Source of the DNA: Comamonadaceae bacterium
GTDB lineage: Bacteria; Pseudomonadota; Gammaproteobacteria; Burkholderiales; Burkholderiaceae_C
Direction of reading: 5' to 3'
Length of the DNA stretch: 29,766 bases
Assembly: GCA_947374485.1 (NCBI GenBank)
Contig: CANCCF010000032.1
Location: forward strand, 1-29,766
Positions 15,322 through 23,227 of the stretch are shown one piece after another (within the stretch, counting starts at the first letter, position 1; every line of letters begins with the position of its first letter). The position numbers and the translations under genes are program-made. The notes below the pieces were generated by a model, which saw only the letters and a program-made list of their open reading frames with translations, had not been told where the DNA came from and did no database searches.

Positions 15322-16073
15322 CGGCCCTTCTCCAGCCGGTCGGCAAAGTAGCCGGGCAGGCCTGCGGCGCGTATCGCCCAGGCGGCGGCCACGTGGTCGT
15401 AGGGCACGCGGTGAAAGGTCAATTGCCAGCGTTCGGTGTCCAACAGCGCATACATGGCCTCGGGCTTGCCGTCGCGCGGCTGGCCCACCGAGCCCACGGT
15501 GGCCAGCCACTGGCGGTGGCTGGGCACGGGCACGGCCACGCCGGGCTGCGGGCTGAACTTCATCAGGCTGGCGGTGGCGCCCCGGTAGTACAGGCTTTGC
15601 TCGTGCACATGGCCGCCGAACACGTAGCGCACCCCGGCCCAGCCGTTGGCGGCGGCGTCCAGGCTGGCGGTGGCGGCGCGCTCGTCGTACACGTAGCGCC
15701 AGAGTTCGGGGCCGTCGGCGCTGGCATGCACCAGCAGCACCTTGTCGAGCTGCACGCTCAGCGGCAGCGCGTCGATCCAATGCAGTTGGTCAAACGTCAG
15801 TTGGGAATGGGTCCATGCGGCGGTGCTGCTGCCCACGTTGGTGACCGCTGGCGGGGGGCGCACTGCCATGGCATCGTGGTTGCCCTTGAGTACCGTGGCG
15901 CCCTCTTCGGTGAGCAGCATGATGCGCTCCAGCACGGCAGCGGGGTCCGCGCCGTAGCCCACCATGTCGCCCAGAAAGGCAAAGCGCTGCGCCTTCTGCG
16001 CGCGCGCATGCTGCAGGCAGGCGTCCAGCGCCTGGATGTTGCCGTGGATGTCGGACAGCAGCGCCAGTCTCAT
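15318..16073 (-). CDS. Calcineurin-like metallophosphoesterase (YfcE/PrpE-like)
   Basis: A 251-residue phosphoesterase with the full dinuclear-metal set: DIHGN (8-12), GDMVGYG (35-41), GNHD (64-67), VHAS (His116) and GGHVHE (153-158). Relatives hydrolyse phosphodiesters, phosphoproteins or dinucleotides; the substrate is not predictable from sequence. The ATG at 16073 starts MRLALLSDIHGN and has GGAG five nt upstream. The frame is open 14 codons further, but that part is not conserved-looking. The gene overlaps the next one (kinase-USP) by 4 nt, so the phosphoesterase and kinase should be made together. A phosphatase role opposing the kinase is a reasonable inference, not shown. Confidence 0.9.
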   Translation of the reverse strand: MRLALLSDIHGNIQALDACLQHARAQKAQRFAFLGDMVGYGADPAAVLERIMLLTEEGATVLKGNHDAMAVRPPPAVTNVGSSTAAWTHSQLTFDQLHWIDALPLSVQLDKVLLVHASADGPELWRYVYDERAATASLDAAANGWAGVRYVFGGHVHEQSLYYRGATASLMKFSPQPGVAVPVPSHRQWLATVGSVGQPRDGKPEAMYALLDTERWQLTFHRVPYDHVAAAWAIRAAGLPGYFADRLEKGR

Positions 16074-16179
16074 GCAGTCTCCGTATATTTTTGGTATGCG
16101 TTCTGCCTGCATCATGCCGCAGCTGGCTGACGCGGGGGTTGCGGCAAGGGCGGCGTCTACAGCCAGCGCAGAACAGTGC
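16074..16179 (-). promoter_or_regulatory. Spacer before the phosphoesterase-kinase cassette
   Basis: The 106-nt gap between the NodJ-like gene and the phosphoesterase start should hold the cassette promoter. On the minus strand a short A+T-rich stretch with ATATAC (around 16084) lies just upstream of GGAG. I cannot define a convincing -35/-10 pair. Confidence 0.25.
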
Positions 16180-16998
16180 TTACTTGCTGAAGCGTTTGCG
16201 CGTCAGTGCCAGTGCCACCCAGAACGACACGCTGGCATAGGCCGCCAGCACCAGTACATGGCGCAGGGCGTCTTGCGGCCACAGGTCCATGAAGAGCGGG
16301 CGCACCAGCGCCACGGCGCTGGCCAGGGGCAGCCAGTCGGCCACCAGGCGCACGCTGACAGGCAGTTGCTCCAGCGGAAAGAACACGCCGCTCAGGAACA
16401 TCACCGGGGTGAGGAAGAGCGTGAAATAGTAGGTGAAAAAGTCATAGCCCTTGGCCAGGGCGTTGAAGACCAGCGCCATGCAGCTGAAGGTGATGCCCAC
16501 ACCCAGCAGAATGGGCCAGGCCAGCAGAATTTTGGGTGAATGCGTGATGCCCAGTGCCAGCATGACGCCGATGATGGCCGTCACCGTGAACAGGGCCTTG
16601 AAAGCGGCCCATAGCATTTCGGCCAGCACGATGTCGTCCAGACCCACCGGCGCGTTCATGATGCCGTCCCAGGTTTTTTGCACATGCATGCGCGAGAAGG
16701 CCGAGTACAGGGCCTCGAAGGATGCCGCCTGCATGGCGCTCATGCAAATCGAACCGCTGGCCAGGAACAGGATGTAGGGCACGGGCACCGCACCATCGGG
16801 CGTTTGCACCGTGATCTTGCCGACGAGGGCGCCCATGCCGTAGCCAAAGGCCACCAACCACATCAGCGGCTCGGCGATATTGCCCACCAGGCTGGGTATG
16901 GCCAGCTTGCGCCAGACCAGCAGGTTGCGCAGGAAGACGGGCCAGAAGCGCAGGGTGAGGGCGGGCGCGCGCCAGATGGAGAGGGTGGTGGTGTTCAT
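16180..16998 (-). CDS. ABC-2 type transporter permease, NodJ-like
   Basis: A 272-residue inner-membrane permease with about six membrane segments. Typical blocks are LAIPSLVGNIAEPLMWLVAF (about 32-51), YILFLASGSICMSAMQAASF (about 75-94), TWDGIMNAPVGLDDIVLAEM (about 109-128) and TPVMFLSGVFFPLEQLP. These mark the NodJ branch of ABC-2 exporters. It is the partner of the ATPase gene upstream: its ATG overlaps the ATPase stop by one base (TGATG, 16996-17000). From family knowledge, non-symbiotic Burkholderiales carry NodIJ homologues, so this does not imply nodulation. The exported substrate is unknown. Confidence 0.9.
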   Translation of the reverse strand: MNTTTLSIWRAPALTLRFWPVFLRNLLVWRKLAIPSLVGNIAEPLMWLVAFGYGMGALVGKITVQTPDGAVPVPYILFLASGSICMSAMQAASFEALYSAFSRMHVQKTWDGIMNAPVGLDDIVLAEMLWAAFKALFTVTAIIGVMLALGITHSPKILLAWPILLGVGITFSCMALVFNALAKGYDFFTYYFTLFLTPVMFLSGVFFPLEQLPVSVRLVADWLPLASAVALVRPLFMDLWPQDALRHVLVLAAYASVSFWVALALTRKRFSK

Positions 16999-17945
16999 CA
17001 GGCGTCCTCGCGGATCTGGCGGCCGGTGAGTTTCAAAAACAAATCCTCCAGATTGGCGGGCCGGTGCAGGGTGCGCAGTTGCGGATGAATCCCCAGGGCC
17101 TCCAGCAAATCGTGCGCGTTGTGGGTGTAGAAAAACACGGTTTCACCACTCACCTCCACGCGCGCGGCATAGGCGCGCAGCGGGCTGTCCACCAGGCTCA
17201 AGGCGCCGTTGCCATAGACCTCCACCACATCGGGCTCCAGGTGCTGGGCAATCAGCGCGCGCGGCGTGCCCTCGGCAATCTTCTTGCCGTGGTCCAGCAC
17301 CAGCAGGCGCGTGCACAGGCGCTCGGCCTCGTCCATGAAGTGGGTGGTGAGCAAAATGGATTTGCCCTGTTGCAAGAGCAGTTGCAGGCGCTCCCACATC
17401 AGGTGGCGGGCCTGTGGGTCCAGGCCGGTGGTGGGCTCATCGAGCAGCAGCAGTTTGGGGTTGTTGACCAGGGCGCGCGCCAGGGAGAGGCGGCGCTTCA
17501 TGCCGCCCGAGAGTTCGCCGGGTTTGGCAGTGGCTTTGCTGGTGAGCGAAGCAAATTCCAGCAGCTCGGGGATGCGGGCCTTGATGTCGCGCTCTTTCAT
17601 GCCGAAATAGCGGCCATACACCAGCAGGTTTTCCGCGCAGGAAAAGTCCGGGTCCAGCGTGTCCATTTGTGTGACCACGCCGAGCTGCGCCTTGATGGCC
17701 AGGGCGTCGCGCGGCATTTGCAGGCCCAGCGCGTGGATGCTGCCGCCATCGGGCGCGGTCAGCCCCAGGCACATGCGGATGGTGGTGGTCTTGCCCGCGC
17801 CATTCGGCCCGATCACGCCCAGGCACTCGCCCGGGGCAATCGAGAAGGACAGGTCGCGCACCACCTCGGTGTCGCCGTAGCGCTTGACCAGGTGGTGGAC
17901 GCTGAAGAAATCGGTTGGCATGGCAATGTCCATCGCAGTGTCCAT
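16998..17945 (-). CDS. ABC transporter ATP-binding protein, NodI-like
   Basis: A 315-residue ATPase with Walker A GPNGAGKTT (46-54), signature LSGGM (145-149), Walker B LLLLDE (165-170) and the switch His in LLTTH (about 202). The NodI/DRA-type C-terminal extension (about 235-315) includes HPQLRTLHRPANLEDLFLKL. It energises the NodJ-like permease encoded directly downstream. The start follows the amn stop by only 3 nt, so amn, ATPase and permease look like one transcript. The start codon is uncertain: Met at 1, 5 and 9 (MDTAMDIAM) are all possible. Confidence 0.93.
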   Translation of the reverse strand: MDTAMDIAMPTDFFSVHHLVKRYGDTEVVRDLSFSIAPGECLGVIGPNGAGKTTTIRMCLGLTAPDGGSIHALGLQMPRDALAIKAQLGVVTQMDTLDPDFSCAENLLVYGRYFGMKERDIKARIPELLEFASLTSKATAKPGELSGGMKRRLSLARALVNNPKLLLLDEPTTGLDPQARHLMWERLQLLLQQGKSILLTTHFMDEAERLCTRLLVLDHGKKIAEGTPRALIAQHLEPDVVEVYGNGALSLVDSPLRAYAARVEVSGETVFFYTHNAHDLLEALGIHPQLRTLHRPANLEDLFLKLTGRQIREDA

Positions 17946-17948
17946 GGC

Positions 17949-19442
17949 CTATTGGAACGCCACTTCGGCAAAGCTGCGCAGCTTGCGGCTGTGCAGCTGG
18001 TCTACGCCCTGCTGGCGCAGCAGCTCGATGGCGCGCATGCCAATGCGCAGGTGCTGGTCCACGCGTTCGCGGTAAAAGTGGTTGGCCATGCCGGGCAGCT
18101 TGATCTCGCCGTGCAGAGGCTTGTCACTCACGCACAGCAAGGTGCCATAGGGCACGCGAAAGCGGAAACCGTTGGCGGCAATGGTGGCGCTTTCCATGTC
18201 CAGGGCCACGGCGCGGCTCTGGCTGAAGCGGCGCTCAGCCTGGTTGTCGGGCAGCAGTTCCCAGTTGCGGTTGTCGGTGCTGGCCACGGTGCCGGTGCGC
18301 ATGATGCTTTTGAGCGCTGCGCCCTGGATTTGCGTGACATCGGCCACCGCCTGCTCCAGTGCCACCTGGATTTCGGCCAGCGCGGGGATGGGTACCCACA
18401 GCGGCAGCTCTTCGTCGAGTACATGGTCCTCGCGCACATAGCCGTGGGCCAGCACGTAGTCGCCCAGCTGCTGGGTGTTGCGCAGGCCCGCGCAGTGGCC
18501 CAGCATGATCCAGGTGTGCGGGCGCAGCACGGCAATGTGGTCGGTGATGTTCTTGGCATTGGCCGGGCCCACGCCGATGTTGACCATGGTGATGCCTGCA
18601 CTGTCCTCGCGCACCAGGTGGTAGCCCGGCATTTGCGGCAATCTGGGCGGCTCTTTGCCCAGCGCGTCGGCGGCCTGCGCAGCCAAGCCTACACGGCGCG
18701 TCACCACGTTGCCGGGCTCGATGAAGGCGCAGTATTCGCTGTGCGGGTCGGCCATGGCGGCGCGGCCCAGGGCGATGAACTCGTCGATGTAGAACTGGTA
18801 GTTGGTGAACAGCACAAAGTTCTGGAAATGCTCCGGGCTGGTGCCGGTGTAGTGGCGCAGGCGGTGCAGCGAGTAGTCCACGCGCGGCGCGGTAAACAGG
18901 GCCAGCGGCAGGGCGTCACCCGGCTTGGGGACGTAGGTGCCGTTGGCAATGCCGTCGTCCATGGCGGCCAGGTCGGGCAGGTCGAACACGTCGCGCATGA
19001 GGGCGCGGCGCTCGGCGGGCATATTGCCCTCTACATGGTCGTGCTCGGCAAACGAAAAGTGCACCGGAATCGGCTGCGAGCTGGTGCACACCTCCAGCTC
19101 CACGCCGTGGTTCTCCAGCAGCAGGCGGAACTGCTCCAGGTAGTAGCGGTGGTAGAGGTCGGGGCGGGTCAGCGTGGTCTCGAAGCGCCCGGGCCCGGCC
19201 ACAAAGCCGAAGCTCAGATGGGCAATGTCGGCGCTTTTGGCGCGCGAGACGGTGGAGGTGTGGATGCGCACCATGGGATAGCAGGCGCGCACATGGTCGG
19301 TGATGTCGTCGCCAGCCACAAAGCGCTGCATGGCGCCGCGCAGGTGGGCAATGCTGCCGTCATAAATCTTGTGCACCTGGGCCAGCGCGGCGGCGGCGTC
19401 GGTGAAACTTTGGGGCGCGATAAAAGGGGGGCGTATGGGCAT
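17949..19442 (-). CDS. amn: AMP nucleosidase (Amn)
   Basis: Amn cleaves AMP to adenine and ribose 5-phosphate, lowering AMP and feeding purine salvage. The product is 497 residues (E. coli about 484). It has the N-terminal Amn-specific domain (YPMVRIHTST...SFGFVAGPGRFETTLTRPDL) and a C-terminal phosphorylase-like nucleosidase domain: VNIGVGPANAKNITDHIAVL (about 290-309), WIMLGHCAGLRNTQQLGDYV, AVALDMESATIAANGFRFRV with the nucleoside-binding Met-Glu, and LLCVSDKPLHGEIKLPG. It is immediately followed by the NodI-like ATPase gene (3-nt gap). The reason for this pairing is unknown. Confidence 0.96.
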   Translation of the reverse strand: MPIRPPFIAPQSFTDAAAALAQVHKIYDGSIAHLRGAMQRFVAGDDITDHVRACYPMVRIHTSTVSRAKSADIAHLSFGFVAGPGRFETTLTRPDLYHRYYLEQFRLLLENHGVELEVCTSSQPIPVHFSFAEHDHVEGNMPAERRALMRDVFDLPDLAAMDDGIANGTYVPKPGDALPLALFTAPRVDYSLHRLRHYTGTSPEHFQNFVLFTNYQFYIDEFIALGRAAMADPHSEYCAFIEPGNVVTRRVGLAAQAADALGKEPPRLPQMPGYHLVREDSAGITMVNIGVGPANAKNITDHIAVLRPHTWIMLGHCAGLRNTQQLGDYVLAHGYVREDHVLDEELPLWVPIPALAEIQVALEQAVADVTQIQGAALKSIMRTGTVASTDNRNWELLPDNQAERRFSQSRAVALDMESATIAANGFRFRVPYGTLLCVSDKPLHGEIKLPGMANHFYRERVDQHLRIGMRAIELLRQQGVDQLHSRKLRSFAEVAFQ

Positions 19443-19513
19443 GGGCCTATTGTGCCCGTGCCCCGTGACAGGGGGTTGCCAAGGGGCGTCTTGCCAGCAC
19501 CCGCCAAGGCACC

Positions 19514-20404
19514 CTAGCGGCGCAGCACCTGCAAGGCGCCCGGTGCCACCTGCACCGCCAGTGTGTGGGCTTCGCCCAGGTACTCGCCGTCGGTGGCCAG
19601 TGGCAGGGCTTGCGTCGAGCGAATTTCCAACTGCCTGAAGCGTCGGGTCTGCACGCGCGGGTGGCTCAGGTGCCGGGCCAGTAGCAGGCGCGGCAGCATG
19701 GCCAGGGTTTGCAGGGCGTTGAAATCACCGGCTACCAGCACGTCCAGCGCACCATCGTCAATCAGCGCCTGCGGCACGGCAGGCATGCCGCTGCCATAGC
19801 TGGGGGTGTTCAGGGTGGAGGCAAACAGCGTGGCGCCACTGTGCAGGGCAACACCATCCAGCGTGATCTGCATGTCCCAGTTTTGCAGAGCCGACAGCTC
19901 GCGCAAAGTGGCAAGCAGGTAACGCGGCAGGCCGCGCAACCAGCGCGGGCCGTGCAGGGCCTTGTAACCCACGGCTGAGTCAAAGCCCACGGTCAGGCTG
20001 GAGAGGAAGGGGCGCTCCATCTGCGCAGTACTTAGCCAGCCCACGTCCATGGGTCGGGGTGCCGTGTTTTCGGCAAGAGCCAGCGCGTCTTGCCAGCCCA
20101 TGCCGAATACGCCGAGGGCGCGCGCCACGTCGTTGCCGCTGCCTTGGGGCACCAGGGCCAGGCAGTGTTGCTGCTCCAGCAGGGCAGGCAGCACCTGGTT
20201 GAGCGTGCCGTCACCCCCCACAAGCGCTACGGTAGTGCCGCGCGGCAAACTCCGCAGCCAGGCCAGGGCCTGGGGCACGTTGTCGGCCACACACAGAGCG
20301 CCGATTGCGGCACGCCCTGCAAACCAGCCTTGAAGTGCAGGCACCAGGCGCCCGGCTTTGCCGCCACCGGCGTGGGGATTGACCAAACCATGTATTTTTT
20401 TCAT
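19514..20404 (-). CDS. Diacylglycerol kinase-family lipid kinase (YegS-like)
   Basis: A 296-residue protein of the DAGK/YegS/BmrU family. It shows the N-terminal VNPHAGGGKAG (8-18), the nucleotide-binding VGGDGTLNQ (62-70), PQGSGNDVARALG (about 82-94) and a C-terminal LATDGEYLG motif. Members phosphorylate diacylglycerol, phosphatidylglycerol or sphingoid bases at the membrane. The ATG at 20404 starts MKKIHGLVNP; the frame is open 29 codons further upstream, but that stretch has no conserved character. No clear Shine-Dalgarno is seen. It is divergent from the small gene at 20516. Confidence 0.88.
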   Translation of the reverse strand: MKKIHGLVNPHAGGGKAGRLVPALQGWFAGRAAIGALCVADNVPQALAWLRSLPRGTTVALVGGDGTLNQVLPALLEQQHCLALVPQGSGNDVARALGVFGMGWQDALALAENTAPRPMDVGWLSTAQMERPFLSSLTVGFDSAVGYKALHGPRWLRGLPRYLLATLRELSALQNWDMQITLDGVALHSGATLFASTLNTPSYGSGMPAVPQALIDDGALDVLVAGDFNALQTLAMLPRLLLARHLSHPRVQTRRFRQLEIRSTQALPLATDGEYLGEAHTLAVQVAPGALQVLRR

Positions 20405-20515
20405 GCTTATGCAGTACACCAGAGCGCCGCCGGGTTTGTCAAAGCCCTGACATTGGGCACTCGGCGCAGCCTGGGGTAGAGTGGTACCCACACTTTTTTT
20501 GGCGGGAGCGCAGCA

Positions 20516-20845
20516 TTGTCACAGCCCATAAAACCAGCCAAACCGGAAGTCGGTTTCCCCATGCTGCAATGGGAGGAGGAGGACCTGGACACGCGGCCCC
20601 TGCCCCTGCATGAGCGACCGCTGCAGGCCCGCGTGGACGCCGCGATGGCGCTGATTGCCCAACACCACGGCCGCATTGCGCTGGCCATCCAGAACTTCTG
20701 GGGCCACCGCGACTGCATGGGCTATCTCCAGGATCTGGTGCTCAGCGGCTACAAGGAAGGTGAGAAGCGCATGGGCTTCAAGCCCGACGTGCTGAGTTCA
20801 CTGATGACGCTGATGGAGTTGCACAAGCAGCAGTTTGCAGAGTAG
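20516..20845 (+). CDS. Conserved-looking hypothetical protein, 109 aa, TTG start
   Basis: The product is acidic at the N-terminus (QWEEEDLDTRPLPLHERP) and then helical: AAMALIAQHHGRIALAIQNF, WGHRDCMGYLQDLVLSGY, SSLMTLMELHKQQF. It has no signal peptide, so it is probably cytosolic. The likely start is TTG at 20516, because GGGAG (20504-20508) lies 7 nt upstream; an in-frame ATG at 20561 would give a protein 15 residues shorter. I recognise no named domain. It is divergent from the lipid kinase and convergent with glcB, so it stands alone as a transcript. Confidence 0.75.
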   Translation: MSQPIKPAKPEVGFPMLQWEEEDLDTRPLPLHERPLQARVDAAMALIAQHHGRIALAIQNFWGHRDCMGYLQDLVLSGYKEGEKRMGFKPDVLSSLMTLMELHKQQFAE

Positions 20846-20865
20846 GGCCAGCGCGCGCCGGCCCT
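20844..20865. terminator. Hairpin between the 109-aa gene and glcB
   Basis: AGGGCC-A-GC and GC-C-GGCCCT form a GC-rich hairpin (20844-20865, one A-C mismatch, loop GCGC) in the 29-nt gap between two convergent genes. It could serve both directions. No T-run is present on either strand. Confidence 0.45.
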
Positions 20866-20874
20866 GTTGCTGCC

Positions 20875-23118
20875 TTACGCCGCCTTCACCTTCAAACGCC
20901 AGGCGTGCAGCAGTGGCTCGGTGTAGCCGCTGGGCTGCTCCAGTCCCTTGAACACCAGATCGCAGGCCGCCATGTACGCCATGCTGGTTGTGAAGTTGCC
21001 CGCCATCTTTTTGTACAGCGGATCGCCCGCGTTCTGCTGGTCCACCACCGCAGCCATGCGTTCAAAAGTTTCGGTGATTTGCGCCTTGGTCACCACGCCG
21101 TGGTGCAGCCAGTTGGCCATGTGCTGGCTGGAAATGCGCAGCGTGGCGCGGTCTTCCATCAGGCCGATGTTGTGGATGTCGGGCACCTTGGAGCAGCCCA
21201 CGCCCTGGTCCACCCAGCGCACCACGTAGCCCAGAATGCCTTGGGCGTTGTTGTCCAGCTCCTGCTGCTTTTCCACGTCGCTCCAGTTCGGCGTGGCAGT
21301 CACAGGCACGGTCAACAGGCCGGTGAGCAGTGCGTCGCGTTCCTTGTTGGCGTTGATTTTTTCCAGCTCTTTTTGCACGTCTGCCACCAGCACCTGGTGG
21401 TAGTGCAGGGCGTGCAGGGTGGCGCCGGTGGGGCTGGGCACCCAGGCGGTGTTGGCACCGGCCTTGGGGTGGGCAATCTTCTGCTCCAGCATCGCCTTCA
21501 TGAGGTCGGGCATGGCCCACATGCCCTTGCCGATTTGCGCCTTGCCGCGCAGGCCGCAGGAGAGGCCCACCAGCACGTTGTTGCGCTCGTAAGACGCTAT
21601 CCAGGCGCTGGTCTTCATGTCGCCCTTGCGGATCATGGCTCCGGCCTGCATGGCACTGTGCATCTCGTCACCGGTGCGGTCCAGGAAGCCGGTGTTGATG
21701 AAGGCCACGCGGCTTTCGGCGGCGGCGATACAGGCCTTCAGATTCACGCTGGTGCGGCGCTCTTCGTCCATGATGCCGAGCTTGACGGTGCTGGGCGCCA
21801 GGCCCAAGACCTTTTCCACGCGGCCAAACAGCTCATTGGCAAACGCCACTTCGGCGGGGCCGTGCATCTTGGGCTTGACGATGTAGACCGAGCCCTTGCG
21901 CGAGTTGCGCACCTTGCCTGCAGCCGCGTCTTTGGCGGTGCGCTGCAGGTCGTGCAGGGCGATGGTGGTGGTGACCACGGCGTCCAGAATGCCTTCGGGG
22001 ATTTCGCGCGTGCTGCCATCGGCCGCGGTGTAGGTGATGGCCGGGTTGGTCATCAGGTGGCCTACATTGCGCACGAACATCAGCGAGCGGCCGTGCAGCG
22101 TGACCTTCTTTTTGCCCTTGGGTGCCGTGTAGTGGCGGTCGGGGTTCAGCCCGCGGGTAATGGTCTTGCCACCCTTGCTCAGCTCTTCGGTCAGCGTGCC
22201 TTTTAAGATGCCCAGCCAGTTGCTGTAGGCCAGCACCTTGTCGTCGGCATCGACCACGGCCACCGAGTCTTCCAGGTCGAGGATGGTCGACAACGCCGCT
22301 TCGAGCACCAGATCGCAGACACCGGCGGCGTCGCTCTTGCCGATGACGGTGTCGGCATTGATGATGAGGTCCAGGTGCAAGCCGTTGTGCACCAGCAGCA
22401 CGGAGCTGGGCTTTTTGGCATCGCCCTGGTAGCCCACCAGTTGGTCCGCGTTCTTCAGCTTGGAGCTGCCGCCCTCGGCTAACGAAACAACCAGCTCGCC
22501 GTCCTTGTTGATGCGGTAGCCGGTGGAGCCCACATGCGAGCCCTTCTTCAAGGGCGCGGTGCGGTCCAGCACGTTGCGCGCGTACTCAATCACCTTTTTG
22601 CCGCGCTTGGGGTTGTAGCCGCCCTTGGCGCCAACCTTCTCGCAGCCCTTGTCTTCGGACAGCACATCGGTGCCATACAGCGCGTCATACAGGCTGCCCC
22701 AACGCGCGTTGGCAGCATTCAGGGCGTAGCGGGCATTGAGCACCGGCACCACCAGCTGCGGCCCGGCCTGCTTGGCCAGTTCTACGTCCACATTGGACGT
22801 GCTGATCTTGACCTTCTTGGGTTGCTCCACCAGATAGCCAATCTTCTCCAGGAAGGCCTTGTACGCAGGCATGTCGGTGATCGGGCCGGGGTGGGCACCG
22901 TGCCAGGCATCGAGCTCGGTCTGCAGGCGGTCGCGCTCGGCCAAGAGGGCGATGTTCTTGGGCGCCAGATCGGCCACGATGGCGTCAAAGCCCTTCCAGA
23001 AGCTGGCCGCATCCACGCCGGTTCCGGGCAATACGTTGGTTTCAATAAACTGGTGCAAGACGGTAGCCACTTGCAGGCGGTGAACGGACGTGCGGGGGGG
23101 GCTGGAAGCGGTCGACAT
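20875..23118 (-). CDS. glcB: Malate synthase G (GlcB)
   Basis: GlcB condenses glyoxylate with acetyl-CoA to malate and CoA, allowing growth on C2 compounds and glycolate. The 747-residue protein fits isoform G. Marks include LQVATVLHQFIETNVLPGTG (16-35), NARYALNAANARWGSLYDAL, the catalytic-arginine region KPKMHGPAEVAFANELFGRV, the metal-ligand region LGIMDEERRTSVNLKACI, WVPSPTGATLHALHYHQV and the C-terminal IGLMEDRATLRISSQHMANW carrying the catalytic acid. It is divergent from a CoA-transferase gene across a 109-nt A+T-rich spacer. On the minus strand, AAAGG precedes the ATG by 7 nt. Confidence 0.97.
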   Translation of the reverse strand: MSTASSPPRTSVHRLQVATVLHQFIETNVLPGTGVDAASFWKGFDAIVADLAPKNIALLAERDRLQTELDAWHGAHPGPITDMPAYKAFLEKIGYLVEQPKKVKISTSNVDVELAKQAGPQLVVPVLNARYALNAANARWGSLYDALYGTDVLSEDKGCEKVGAKGGYNPKRGKKVIEYARNVLDRTAPLKKGSHVGSTGYRINKDGELVVSLAEGGSSKLKNADQLVGYQGDAKKPSSVLLVHNGLHLDLIINADTVIGKSDAAGVCDLVLEAALSTILDLEDSVAVVDADDKVLAYSNWLGILKGTLTEELSKGGKTITRGLNPDRHYTAPKGKKKVTLHGRSLMFVRNVGHLMTNPAITYTAADGSTREIPEGILDAVVTTTIALHDLQRTAKDAAAGKVRNSRKGSVYIVKPKMHGPAEVAFANELFGRVEKVLGLAPSTVKLGIMDEERRTSVNLKACIAAAESRVAFINTGFLDRTGDEMHSAMQAGAMIRKGDMKTSAWIASYERNNVLVGLSCGLRGKAQIGKGMWAMPDLMKAMLEQKIAHPKAGANTAWVPSPTGATLHALHYHQVLVADVQKELEKINANKERDALLTGLLTVPVTATPNWSDVEKQQELDNNAQGILGYVVRWVDQGVGCSKVPDIHNIGLMEDRATLRISSQHMANWLHHGVVTKAQITETFERMAAVVDQQNAGDPLYKKMAGNFTTSMAYMAACDLVFKGLEQPSGYTEPLLHAWRLKVKAA

Positions 23119-23227
23119 GGCTGGCCTTTAGGAAATTGAAGCGATGGCTCTACTGTATTCGAACCTAATCCGCGCACTATATGGAAAAATATCAATCTAT
23201 TCGTGACAAAAACAAAGGTACTGAAAC
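23119..23227. promoter_or_regulatory. Divergent promoter region between glcB and the CoA-transferase
   Basis: This 109-nt spacer is strikingly A+T-rich compared with the flanking genes (for example TATATGGAAAAATATCAAT around 23179-23197). It must contain the start signals for both directions. TATATG and nearby ATAT repeats are candidate -10 elements, but I cannot assign a -35 with proper spacing. The nearby LysR regulator would be a natural candidate to bind here. Confidence 0.5.

Noticed and set aside
16180..17945. NodI/NodJ similarity as a sign of nodulation or a symbiosis island
   Set aside because: No nodABC or other symbiosis genes are present. NodIJ-like exporters are known in non-symbiotic Burkholderiales, and the genes match the surrounding composition.
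17064..19517. An 817-codon open frame on the + strand opposite amn and the NodI-like gene
   Set aside because: It is a shadow of two well-supported minus-strand genes in high-GC DNA. Its translation is rich in His, Gln, Ala, Gly and Val with no domain. Similar long shadows opposite proA, kup, benE, the kinase-USP gene and glcB were dropped for the same reason.
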